Positions 46,621 to 54,733 of a DNA stretch of 64,000 nucleotides are shown here, one piece after another (position 1 is the first letter of the stretch; each line of letters opens with the position of its first letter). The notes under the pieces were generated by a model that ran no database searches, was not told the origin of the DNA, and was given only the letters and a program-made list of their open reading frames with translations. Made by a program: the position numbers and the translations under genes. This stretch comes from Treponema denticola. Lineage in GTDB: Bacteria; Spirochaetota; Spirochaetia; Treponematales; Treponemataceae. The stretch spans positions 1,612,001-1,676,000 of the forward strand of contig NZ_CP051302.1 of the NCBI RefSeq assembly GCF_024181405.1. Direction: 5' to 3'.

Positions 46621-48102
46621 ATGGAAAAAGATAAAAGAATAATCGTTGATTCAGAAAAAATTGAAACAGTCATACGTTTGGGTGTCCCTATCGCTATAAC
46701 TTCATATACTTTGCCTAAAGAAACAGAAGTTTATATCACGGATGTTATATCGGAATTTTTAAGGCAGCTGCATTGCACCGATATTACAGATTATATCGTA
46801 TATTACACAAATGAGCTCACAACAAACGCAAAAAAAGCCAATACAAAAAGAGTATATTTTAAAGAAAGAGGCTTAAATATTTCCGATGCCGAAGACTATG
46901 AACTGGGAATGAAGGATTTTAAAGAAGATACAATCTCAAACATGGATCATTATCTGGAACTTCAAAAAAAGGCAGGTCTTTATATCAAGCTATCCCTTCA
47001 ACTTAAAAATGACAATATAGTCCTTGAAGTAAGCAATAACTCGGCCCTAACCCGCCAAGAATTTAAGAGAATTTTTGACAAAATAGTCAGAGCAAGACAA
47101 TTTTCATCATTGGATGAGGCCTTTACTCAAGTTTTAGACAATACCGAAGGAGCCGGTTTAGGCCTTGTAATAATGGTTCTAATGCTCAAAAAAATGGGAC
47201 TGGATGAAAAGGCCTATACAATTGATGTTGTAGACGGAGTAACGGTAAACCGTGTTATTATTCCCCTAAGATTGGAGCTGAAAAAAGAGGCTGTACCTCT
47301 TACAAAGGCTATTGTAGAATATATCAACGAAATACCGCAATTCCCCGAAAATATTATGCAGATACAGAGGGCTATTAACGATCCCGAATCGAAGATGCAA
47401 AAAATTGCCCAGCTTATAAGCAGCGATATAGGATTGGCAACAGACCTTCTAAAACATGTAAACTCCGTAGCTTTCGGTCTTTCAAAACCCTGTATGAACA
47501 TTGTCGAAGCCGTCAAGTTCGTAGGCTTGAGAGGTATACAAAACCTGCTTTACTCTATGGGAACAATCAAAATATTGGAAACAACGGAAAAAGAGCAAAA
47601 GCAAATTTGGGAAAATGCTTACAGACTGGCTTTTTTCTCCCTAAATGTTGCAAAACTTACGGGAAAACGGACTGTAGTTGACGATGCCTATATTTGCGGT
47701 CTTCTCCATGACCTTGGAAAGATTATCCTTGGTTCAATGTACCCCGAATTGGTCGTAAAGCTTGCAGAAATTCAAGCTGAAAGGAACATACCGCCTCAGG
47801 TTATGGACATGATTATGAGCGGAATGGCCCAAGCAGAAATAGGAGCGACCCTTGCAGAAAAGTGGAACTTCCCAGAACCCATAGTAGTAACGATAAGATA
47901 TCAGGATAATTTTGAAAATGCACCCGAAGAACATCGAGAATTGGTTGAAAGCGTTTGCTTTGCAGACTTTATGCTTAATTTTTCACAAGGAAAAATAGAT
48001 TACTATCAGATCCCTGAAGCCTTGCTAAAAAGATTCAAAATAAAGTCGGAAGAACAACTTAAAAAACTCTGTGAACGCTTTGAATTTGCTTTTTCAAAGT
48101 AA
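46621..48102 (+). CDS. GHKL ATPase-like domain fused to HDOD domain
   Basis: The start at 46621 has AGGA 8 nt upstream; ATG 46612 has none. The 493-residue protein combines two modules. Residues about 30-210 show the histidine-kinase-type ATP fold: N-box-like YYTNELTTNA (61-70), LEVSNNSALT for G1, and NTEGAGLGLVIMVLMLK for G2. Residues about 225-430 form the HDOD domain (IPQFPENIMQIQRAINDPESK, DIGLATDLLKHVNSVAFG, YICGLLHDLGK). No histidine phospho-acceptor or receiver is seen. Such an ATPase-HDOD combination suggests a signal-transduction regulator. Ligand and partner are unknown. Confidence 0.8.
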   Translation: MEKDKRIIVDSEKIETVIRLGVPIAITSYTLPKETEVYITDVISEFLRQLHCTDITDYIVYYTNELTTNAKKANTKRVYFKERGLNISDAEDYELGMKDFKEDTISNMDHYLELQKKAGLYIKLSLQLKNDNIVLEVSNNSALTRQEFKRIFDKIVRARQFSSLDEAFTQVLDNTEGAGLGLVIMVLMLKKMGLDEKAYTIDVVDGVTVNRVIIPLRLELKKEAVPLTKAIVEYINEIPQFPENIMQIQRAINDPESKMQKIAQLISSDIGLATDLLKHVNSVAFGLSKPCMNIVEAVKFVGLRGIQNLLYSMGTIKILETTEKEQKQIWENAYRLAFFSLNVAKLTGKRTVVDDAYICGLLHDLGKIILGSMYPELVVKLAEIQAERNIPPQVMDMIMSGMAQAEIGATLAEKWNFPEPIVVTIRYQDNFENAPEEHRELVESVCFADFMLNFSQGKIDYYQIPEALLKRFKIKSEEQLKKLCERFEFAFSK

Positions 48103-48122
48103 GAATTGCAAGAATCCCGGTG

Positions 48123-50231
48123 TTAAATATCCGGAAAAAGCTCTTTTATAATTTGGCGGTGGGTTTTATTGTAATATAAATGCCCGTAGATAATCGCGGC
48201 GGCAAGCACATTTCTGCCGTAGCCCCTTGTTTCCGCATAAGCAAGGCTTTCTAAAAATAAGTCGGTCGGCAAATCACCGGCCTGCCTTACCCAGCGTTTG
48301 ACTGCATTGGGACCTGCATTATAAGAAAAAAGGGCATGCATAATTTTTCCGCCGTTACGGTTTACCATATCCGAAAGATAGAAGGCTCCGAAACGGATAT
48401 TTGTATCGGGATTGTTAAGGTCATAAGTTTCCAGCTTCAGACGGCGGGCAATATCGGCAGCAGTAGGCTTCATCAGCTGGGCAAGTCCTATCGCACCCGC
48501 ATGGGAAACAACCTCAGGCTTAAAATAACTTTCGCTTCTAAGCAGGGCGTATAAAAGATATTCAGGTAAATTGTATTCTGCCGCATATCTTTTAACCGAC
48601 TCAAGCCAAGGCCGGGGATAAATCAACTTTAAGTGTTCGTCTCCAAATTCGGCACCTTCGGAGTTGACCGCAAAGGTCATAATCCTCATAGAGTCGGCAT
48701 AATAGCCGTTTTCCGATAAAACTTGCGAAAAAAAAGCGGCTTCTTCCGTACTGATCTGAGGATATAAAACGATAATTTTATTGTACACTTGGGAATAAAG
48801 TTTATATTTTACAAAACCTTTTAAAATCTGAACAATCTCTTCATCAGAAAAGCCGCTGCTGCCTTTTCTTTTATAATTTTTCCCGTATGGAGAAGAGGAA
48901 ATAGGAAGCCCAAGCCGGTAAGCAGCCATAAGCCTGTAATAAAAGGAATTATGATCTTTTTCATAAGCTTCACGGTAAAGCTTTTGAGACTCTGCATCCG
49001 ATGATTTTTTAGAACGTGCAAGAATATAAGCAAGACGGGCTCGTGCCGTCATAAGATTTGTTTTTTGAACGGCTTTTTGAAGTTTTTCAAGTCCTTTCCA
49101 ATCCCGGGAAAGAACCAGCTTCATACAGGCATGAGCTGTCAGTTCTTCATAAACCGAAGGATTCTTCCATGAAGGAACAGACAGGCAAAGCTCATCAAAA
49201 AATACCTTAAACGATCTGCTTTTTTCTATATCGAGGATGTACCAAAGAGCAACATCATAATCGTAGGATTGAGGCGGATAGGTTTTTGCCTTTTTAAAAA
49301 GTAAAAGAGCCTTTTCGGTATTTTCCTTTCCGCCCATCTTTAGACGCAGGCGGGCAGCATAAAAAGCATACATGTATTTTTGAACAATGTAGTCGGAATT
49401 TTTTGCGGATTTTTTTTCATAAAAATCAAGCCGATTTTCAAAAAGGAGGGCATCCGAAGCATTGTCGGAGGAGCCTGATAAGGCAGCCTTTCCCGCATCC
49501 GAGAGAACCATTCGATATTCAAAGCATGGATTATCCCCTGCTTCCATTAAACTTTTAAAAATAATCCACGCATCTTCAAACCGAGATTCAAAGTTTAGCT
49601 TTCTTGCTTTTAAAATATTAAAAAAATCGTCTCCGCAGTCTTTTAATTCATTCTGCTTTTTTTCGATATTTTTTAGGCCTTCAATAATTTCCGCATCAAA
49701 TTTTTGCGTGCTAAGGTAATCAGGCAAAGACTGATCCATTCTTGTAAAATTTCCCGACAAAAATAGCAGCCTTTGGATTTCGGATCTTATTGTTTGATTG
49801 TCTAATTTATTGTCTAATTGAATAGCTTCGGGTAAAGCAAGTTTTTCTTCAAGCCGCTTAAGTTTTTCTTCATTGGATACAAGAGAATAAAGAGCATCAT
49901 CGGCCAGTTTTTTATACGGCATGGGAGCATTTTTTACTGCGTACTCAAAATAAGCCCTCGCCGATGCATCATAGATTTTTTTATCCGAAGCCCCCACCCT
50001 CGCCTTTTGGAGGGCAAGACCTATATAGTACAAGGATGAAGGATCGGTATTATACAGCTTCTTCAATTCCAAAGGTTGAGGTTTTAAAAAACGGTAAAAA
50101 TTTTCCGAATAAAGGTCCTCAACCAGGCGGGCTTCTTCCGTTTTATCGTAAGAGCCCGCACAGGAAACGCTGCAAAGACAAACGCACAAAAAGAACCATA
50201 TTAAAGCGATGCGGGTAAATTTGTATGTTAT
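48123..50231 (-). CDS. Lytic murein transglycosylase (Slt70-like lipoprotein); start codon unclear
   Basis: The C-terminal 150 residues are an SLT goose-lysozyme-like domain: LYALLRSESYFKPEVVSHAG with the catalytic Glu, AIGLAQLMKPTAADIARRL, and ALFSYNAGPNAVKRW. The rest is a long helical repeat region like the Slt70 U/L domains. The frame upstream of the only ATG/GTG/TTG (a TTG at 50189, in mid-signal peptide) encodes TYKFTRIALIWFFLCVCLC ending in lipobox SVSC, so the true start must be near ATA 50231, 8 nt after AGAGGAT. It thus uses a non-standard start, or has lost one. It cleaves peptidoglycan strands in the periplasm. Confidence 0.85.
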   Translation of the reverse strand: MTYKFTRIALIWFFLCVCLCSVSCAGSYDKTEEARLVEDLYSENFYRFLKPQPLELKKLYNTDPSSLYYIGLALQKARVGASDKKIYDASARAYFEYAVKNAPMPYKKLADDALYSLVSNEEKLKRLEEKLALPEAIQLDNKLDNQTIRSEIQRLLFLSGNFTRMDQSLPDYLSTQKFDAEIIEGLKNIEKKQNELKDCGDDFFNILKARKLNFESRFEDAWIIFKSLMEAGDNPCFEYRMVLSDAGKAALSGSSDNASDALLFENRLDFYEKKSAKNSDYIVQKYMYAFYAARLRLKMGGKENTEKALLLFKKAKTYPPQSYDYDVALWYILDIEKSRSFKVFFDELCLSVPSWKNPSVYEELTAHACMKLVLSRDWKGLEKLQKAVQKTNLMTARARLAYILARSKKSSDAESQKLYREAYEKDHNSFYYRLMAAYRLGLPISSSPYGKNYKRKGSSGFSDEEIVQILKGFVKYKLYSQVYNKIIVLYPQISTEEAAFFSQVLSENGYYADSMRIMTFAVNSEGAEFGDEHLKLIYPRPWLESVKRYAAEYNLPEYLLYALLRSESYFKPEVVSHAGAIGLAQLMKPTAADIARRLKLETYDLNNPDTNIRFGAFYLSDMVNRNGGKIMHALFSYNAGPNAVKRWVRQAGDLPTDLFLESLAYAETRGYGRNVLAAAIIYGHLYYNKTHRQIIKELFPDI

Positions 50232-50250
50232 AAGGCTATCCTCTTAAAAA

Positions 50251-51324
50251 TTATTTAGGCGGAATATCTATATAGGTACCGGCTATAATAAGATTAGGAT
50301 TTTTGATCTTGTTGTAATCCGCTATCTTTTTGTAAAGCCAAGGTGTTTTATAATAGGTCTCGGATAGATCCCACAGAGTATCTCCCCATTTGATCTTGTA
50401 CCGTACTGCGCCATTTGAATTTGTACTCGATTTTTGTTGAGCTTCAGCCTTTTTCTTGGCCTCTGCTTTTTGTTTAGCTTCTTCTTCAGCCTTCTTTTTA
50501 GCCTCGGCTTCAGCCTTTTGCTTGGCTTCTTCTTCGGCCTTTTTCTTAGCCTCGGCTTCAGCCTTTTGTTTGGCCTCTTCTTCAGCTTTTCGCTTGGCTT
50601 CAGCGGCAGCTTTTTCTGCGGCATTTTCTTTAGGAACATTAGAGGTTGTCGCATTTACATCTTTTTTTGACTCTTGCACCTGTTCAACCTTTTCAGGAAC
50701 CGAAGCTATCTTATCTTTATCGGCAAAGGGCATTTTTTTTGTCAAAAGAAGAATGGCAAATACCAAGGCCGTTATACAAAGAATTATTATTATAATTATA
50801 AGCCACAAAGGCATCTTTTTCTTTTTTTCAGGTTTTTCTTCATTATCGTAAAGTTGAGAATCAGCCTGAGATTGAAGTGATTCATCAAAAGAAAAGTCAT
50901 CGCTTTCTTTTATAAAATAATCGTCATTACCGCTTGTAAACCCGGATGAGGAATCAAGGGAGGCAAAATCAAAATCCATACCTTCAAGGCTTGCCTCATC
51001 AAGATTTTTTAAAGATACTCTTAGCGATTGATGAGATCCGGAGCCCTCATCGACGGCTTCTGCAGAAAGATTTTTTTCTTCATCAAGCTTTATTTTTAAA
51101 TTTATAGTGGGATCGCCTGCACGCCCCGTTGAAACATCTTCTACAATAAGGGAGCCTATATATTCGGGCTCTGCCCCGTCAACTTGTTTAAATAAATTTA
51201 TTTGAACACTTTCCTGATCATCCCTAACTGTAGTCAATTCCAAAGATTGCTCGGAAAGTGCACTTTCATCCAAAATCGGGAAAAATGTCCCGTCTGCAAG
51301 TTTTATTCCTATTTTTGAAGCCAT
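50251..51324 (-). CDS. Membrane protein with DnaK substrate-domain-like N-terminus, Lys/Glu/Ala repeats and LysM
   Basis: The start at 51324 has AGGAGG 5 nt upstream. In the 357-residue protein, residues about 1-115 resemble the beta substrate-binding domain of DnaK (LTTVRDDQESVQINLF, then YIGSLIVEDVSTGRAGDP, INLKIKLDEEKNLSAEAVD). An acidic linker and one membrane segment (about 178-203, LWLIIIIIILCITALVFAILLL) follow. After that come Ala/Lys/Glu repeats (about 245-305) and a C-terminal LysM (YKIKWGDTLWDLSETYYKTPWLYKKIADYN). The layout implies a cytoplasmic DnaK-like domain and a LysM touching peptidoglycan across the membrane. The next gene downstream is a lytic transglycosylase. Function is unknown. 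Confidence 0.8.
   Translation of the reverse strand: MASKIGIKLADGTFFPILDESALSEQSLELTTVRDDQESVQINLFKQVDGAEPEYIGSLIVEDVSTGRAGDPTINLKIKLDEEKNLSAEAVDEGSGSHQSLRVSLKNLDEASLEGMDFDFASLDSSSGFTSGNDDYFIKESDDFSFDESLQSQADSQLYDNEEKPEKKKKMPLWLIIIIIILCITALVFAILLLTKKMPFADKDKIASVPEKVEQVQESKKDVNATTSNVPKENAAEKAAAEAKRKAEEEAKQKAEAEAKKKAEEEAKQKAEAEAKKKAEEEAKQKAEAKKKAEAQQKSSTNSNGAVRYKIKWGDTLWDLSETYYKTPWLYKKIADYNKIKNPNLIIAGTYIDIPPK
50455..50605 (-). repeat. Imperfect tandem repeat of 48-bp units in LysM gene
   Basis: Roughly three 48-bp units encode (AEEEAKQKAEAEAKKK)-type 16-residue repeats between the membrane segment and LysM. Units differ at synonymous positions, so the array is old or diverging. It probably forms an extended helix that spans part of the periplasm. 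Confidence 0.75.
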
Positions 51325-51458
51325 AATATCCTCCTGCAAAATTCAAAATTTAATAATTGCTTCTAGACATCTATAACCATTTTAAACGCAAAACAGGTTA
51401 TTGTCAATGAATTTAAAACGAAAATCACAATAAAGTTACATAATACTTATATCCGGAT

Positions 51459-52496
51459 TTAAAAATTATTACGATAAATTATAGGGCTAAGAGTTTTTCT
51501 CCCCGCAAGGAGCATGATAAGGCGGTCGAAGCCCATGGCAACACCGGAACAAGCCGGCATCTTAGAGCAAGTCTCTCCGAAATTTTTTACCGGCGGATGC
51601 GGAACGAGGGCGTTTTTTTGCTTTAATTCGTTTTCGTTTTTAAAATAAGAATTTATTTTGTTTTCATTTCTTTCTTCGGTATAGCAGTTTGCAAGCTCAA
51701 CTCCGTTTAAATAAACTTCCCAACGCTCGACGGTCTTCCATTCAAGAGCTTCATTTTTTTTATTGAAAACCTTTTTGGAATTTTCTGCGGCAAGGCATGG
51801 CACAAAGGCGGGATAATCCAAAAGGGCTATGAGTCTGTTTTTAGGTAGATTGGGCTCGACGGCATGGACTAAAATAAGCTCATATAAATCGTCCTCTTTC
51901 CAATCCGAATAGTTTTCAGCTTCTCCGAGCCCTAACTTTTCGGCATAATAAGCAAGCTCCTCCGGTGAATGTTCCGTACTTAAAGGCACTCCTGCGTATT
52001 TTCTAAAGGCTTCGTCCATAGTCAGACACTCAAATCCCTTTGATAAGGTTTTTAAGACCTCTCCGTCAACAAGAGGATTTTCTTTTACCCTATCGGAAAC
52101 ATGGCTTAAAAATTCTTCGCTTATCTTTACGGAATCTTTATAGTTTGCGTTTACCGTATAATATTCGAGCATGGTAAATTCGGGGCTATGGATATTGCCT
52201 ATCGATTCTGCATTGCGGTAGCATTTTGAAATTTGAAAAACCGAGCGGGAAGTTTGGGCTATTATCGGCTTAATATAAACTTCGGGAGAAGGAACCAAAA
52301 AAAGGGCTTTTCCTGTAGGGCTTTTTTTTAACAAGGACGGACTTAGATATTCCGTTTTAAAAACCTCCAAACAGGTTTCAGGGATTAGCTCTCCCGAAAG
52401 AGCCGGCGTATCCAATTCCAAATAATTTTTTTTAATAAAAAATTCTCTTGCGGCCTGAATACTCAGGGCACGCAATTCTAAAGCTTCAATATCCAT
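51459..52496 (-). CDS. epmA: EF-P lysine lysyltransferase EpmA (GenX/PoxA)
   Basis: This 345-residue class II LysRS-like protein lacks an anticodon-binding domain, as in EpmA. It has LELRALSIQAAREFFIKKNYLELDTPALS, FLVPSPEVYIKPIIAQTSRSVFQI, the motif 2-type CYRNAESIGNIHSPEFTMLEYYTV and the motif 3-type ACSGVAMGFDRLIMLLAG. It attaches beta-lysine to a conserved Lys of elongation factor P. The EpmB aminomutase and EF-P are not in this window. GAGG precedes the start. Confidence 0.9.
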   Translation of the reverse strand: MDIEALELRALSIQAAREFFIKKNYLELDTPALSGELIPETCLEVFKTEYLSPSLLKKSPTGKALFLVPSPEVYIKPIIAQTSRSVFQISKCYRNAESIGNIHSPEFTMLEYYTVNANYKDSVKISEEFLSHVSDRVKENPLVDGEVLKTLSKGFECLTMDEAFRKYAGVPLSTEHSPEELAYYAEKLGLGEAENYSDWKEDDLYELILVHAVEPNLPKNRLIALLDYPAFVPCLAAENSKKVFNKKNEALEWKTVERWEVYLNGVELANCYTEERNENKINSYFKNENELKQKNALVPHPPVKNFGETCSKMPACSGVAMGFDRLIMLLAGRKTLSPIIYRNNF

Positions 52497-52509
52497 AAGA
52501 AAACCTCAT

Positions 52510-53748
52510 TTACTCTGCAAGGGCTAGGACGGGATCAAGCCTTGCAGCCTTGATGGCAGGATTAAGGCCGAAAAATATTCCCGTACATACGCTTACCGAA
52601 AAGGCTATCAGCGAGCCCGAAAAATTGGGTAAAAAGATTATTTCGGGAGGGAAGAAAACATTTACAATCAGCTTACTGATTAGAAGCCCTAAAACTATAC
52701 CTATGAGCCCGCCTGTAAGAGTAAGGGAAGCCGACTCTATTAAAAACTGCATTCTTATGGCTCCGCCCGTAGCTCCGAGAGCCTTTCTTATGCCTATCTC
52801 CCTTCGGCGCTCGGTAACGGTAACAAGCATTATATTCATAATACCGATACCCCCGACAAGCAAGGATATTCCGGCTATGGCTGAAAGCACAAGGCTTACC
52901 ATTCCGGTAATCTTAGTCATTTGCTCAAACTGCTGACGAGCAGAGTAAACCCACAGAGCAAAGCGGTTACCGCCCGACAGTTCTTCAGAAAAATCCTGAA
53001 TCTTTACTTCAACCTTGGATGAATCCTTAGGATCTGATATAGCAACTTCGGCTGACCAAACAGCCTCAGATACCTTTCCCGGAAGCCTACTCAGGGCAAA
53101 TTTTCTTGGAACAAAGACGGCATCTGAGGTACGGATCACCCAGGTATTTTTGGCTTTTATAACACCTATGACCTGAAGACGCACAATAAGGGGAGGAGAT
53201 TTTTCGCTGCTTGACGGAATCTGCAAAGTAATAAATTTACCTACTGCCCTGCCCTCAGGAAAAAGCTGAAAAGCTATCCTTTCGCCTATAACAGCCTTTT
53301 CAGCTCCCATAGAATAATCCGAAGAAGAAAAAAAACTGCCGTAATCCATAACCACTCGGTGAGACTCCAGCCTTTCTGCTTCAATTCCTTCTATATCGCT
53401 AATTTCAATCCGCAAATCATTCCTTATAATCGAGGCTTGAAAAGTGTTGGAATAAAAAACATGCTTTATCTCGGGGATTTTTTGCATCAGCTTTTTACGG
53501 AAAGCTTCATCAAATTTTATGCTTTTACCTTCACCTGCAAATTCGGGATTATCCGCCTGAGTTCCTATGTTGATTATATCCATACTGAACTCTTCAAATT
53601 CTTTTATCATGCTGTTTGAAAGAGAACTTGCAAGGCTTGTAACAATTATAACCGAGGTAACGCCTATCACTATGCCCAATAAGGAAAGAAGGGTCCGCAT
53701 CTTGTTTGTTCTAAAATTATGAAGGGCGTTTATAAAATCTTCAAACAT
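52510..53748 (-). CDS. MacB-type ABC permease (FtsX-like), without ATPase domain
   Basis: This 412-residue permease has one N-terminal membrane segment (MRTLLSLLGIVIGVTSVIIVTSL), a large periplasmic MacB_PCD domain and three C-terminal segments with the FtsX motif GIGIMNIMLVTVTERRREIGIRKALGA. It is the inner-membrane part of a tripartite exporter and starts 7 nt after the adaptor gene. The ATP-binding domain that normally partners it is not fused, and no neighbour encodes it. Confidence 0.92.
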   Translation of the reverse strand: MFEDFINALHNFRTNKMRTLLSLLGIVIGVTSVIIVTSLASSLSNSMIKEFEEFSMDIINIGTQADNPEFAGEGKSIKFDEAFRKKLMQKIPEIKHVFYSNTFQASIIRNDLRIEISDIEGIEAERLESHRVVMDYGSFFSSSDYSMGAEKAVIGERIAFQLFPEGRAVGKFITLQIPSSSEKSPPLIVRLQVIGVIKAKNTWVIRTSDAVFVPRKFALSRLPGKVSEAVWSAEVAISDPKDSSKVEVKIQDFSEELSGGNRFALWVYSARQQFEQMTKITGMVSLVLSAIAGISLLVGGIGIMNIMLVTVTERRREIGIRKALGATGGAIRMQFLIESASLTLTGGLIGIVLGLLISKLIVNVFFPPEIIFLPNFSGSLIAFSVSVCTGIFFGLNPAIKAARLDPVLALAE

Positions 53749-53755
53749 TTTTCTC

Positions 53756-54733
53756 TTACCACTTAGGAGGTTTTACCCTCAAGGTATCGCCTTCCTTTAA
53801 GCCCGATAAAACTTTTACGGTGCCCGGAGTATAGGCTTCAACTTCGACATTAACCCTTTCAAGCTTGCCGTTTTCAAGAAGCCTTTCAACATAGGGTTCG
53901 CCCTTATCATAGGAAAGAGCTGTTTGATCCAAAAGCAAAACTTCTTCATCTTCACCGGCAATGATGTTTCCGCTAAAAGAATAACCGGGTAAAACATTTT
54001 CGGGGAGCTTATCGACAACTATCTTTGTCTCTATCACAGTAGCTCCCCTTTGGGAGCCGGACTTCGCAATTGAAGAATGATAGGTAACACGGCCTTCCAC
54101 TTTTTCATCGCCGAGAGCTTGAAAGCTGAGTAAAACTTTTTGCCCTACCTTTAACCGCGGAACATCTCCTTCAGAAACATCGACAGTAGACTTAAAAAAG
54201 GAGCGGTCTATAATCACCCCGAAATTATCCTTGGGCATAACATAGGAGCCTTCGGTAAGGTCAAAAGAAACGACTATGCCGTCAAACTTTGCATAAACGC
54301 TTCTATCCCGTAAGGCCCTCTTTAAAGATTCAAGCTCCAGTTTCATAAGTTCAAGGTTTTTAGAATAGCCTTGTAATTGTTCTTTTTCGATAAGAAATTC
54401 CTGCTTTGCAACTTGAAAAGCCTGATAGGTATTGTCAAGGGCAAAGATAAGGTCTCCTTTTTTTACGGTATCGCCTTCTTTAACCGCAACTTTTTTTATA
54501 AGGCCCTCGCCCGGAGATTGAAGATTTTGCTGTTGAGCAGGCTGGATATAACCTGAAACTTGAATAACATCCTGTATTATTTCTTTAGTTACCGTAACCG
54601 TTTGAGAAACTTCCTCAGTTCCCTTCTTGGGTAAAAAAAGAATCCAAACTATCAAAAGTATAATTATTGCGGCAATGACTATTAAAATAATCTTTTTATT
54701 TTTATTTTTATTTTTTTGCTTTGTATCCTGCAT
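53756..54733 (-). CDS. MacA/HlyD-family periplasmic adaptor protein
   Basis: This 325-residue adaptor has one N-terminal membrane anchor (KIILIVIAAIIILLIVWILFL), a split lipoyl domain (GLIKKVAVKEGDTVKKGDLIFALDN and RSVYAKFDGIVVSFDLTEGSYV), a beta-barrel (KSTVDVSEGDVPRLKVGQKV) and a membrane-proximal domain. It bridges the permease to the TolC-like channel. It abuts the TolC-like gene exactly (one base apart), so they are one operon. Confidence 0.9.
   Translation of the reverse strand: MQDTKQKNKNKNKKIILIVIAAIIILLIVWILFLPKKGTEEVSQTVTVTKEIIQDVIQVSGYIQPAQQQNLQSPGEGLIKKVAVKEGDTVKKGDLIFALDNTYQAFQVAKQEFLIEKEQLQGYSKNLELMKLELESLKRALRDRSVYAKFDGIVVSFDLTEGSYVMPKDNFGVIIDRSFFKSTVDVSEGDVPRLKVGQKVLLSFQALGDEKVEGRVTYHSSIAKSGSQRGATVIETKIVVDKLPENVLPGYSFSGNIIAGEDEEVLLLDQTALSYDKGEPYVERLLENGKLERVNVEVEAYTPGTVKVLSGLKEGDTLRVKPPKW

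Noticed and set aside
46433..46642. GTG-started ORF of 69 codons (MNGLYSILIAPVRILPG)
   Set aside because: It runs through the terminator stem of the candidate RNA and overlaps the HDOD gene start; there is no independent support.
50434..50880. Plus-strand hydrophobic ORFs opposite the LysM gene
   Set aside because: They are the reverse image of the Lys/Glu/Ala repeat and the membrane helix; the minus-strand gene has a proper start and domains.
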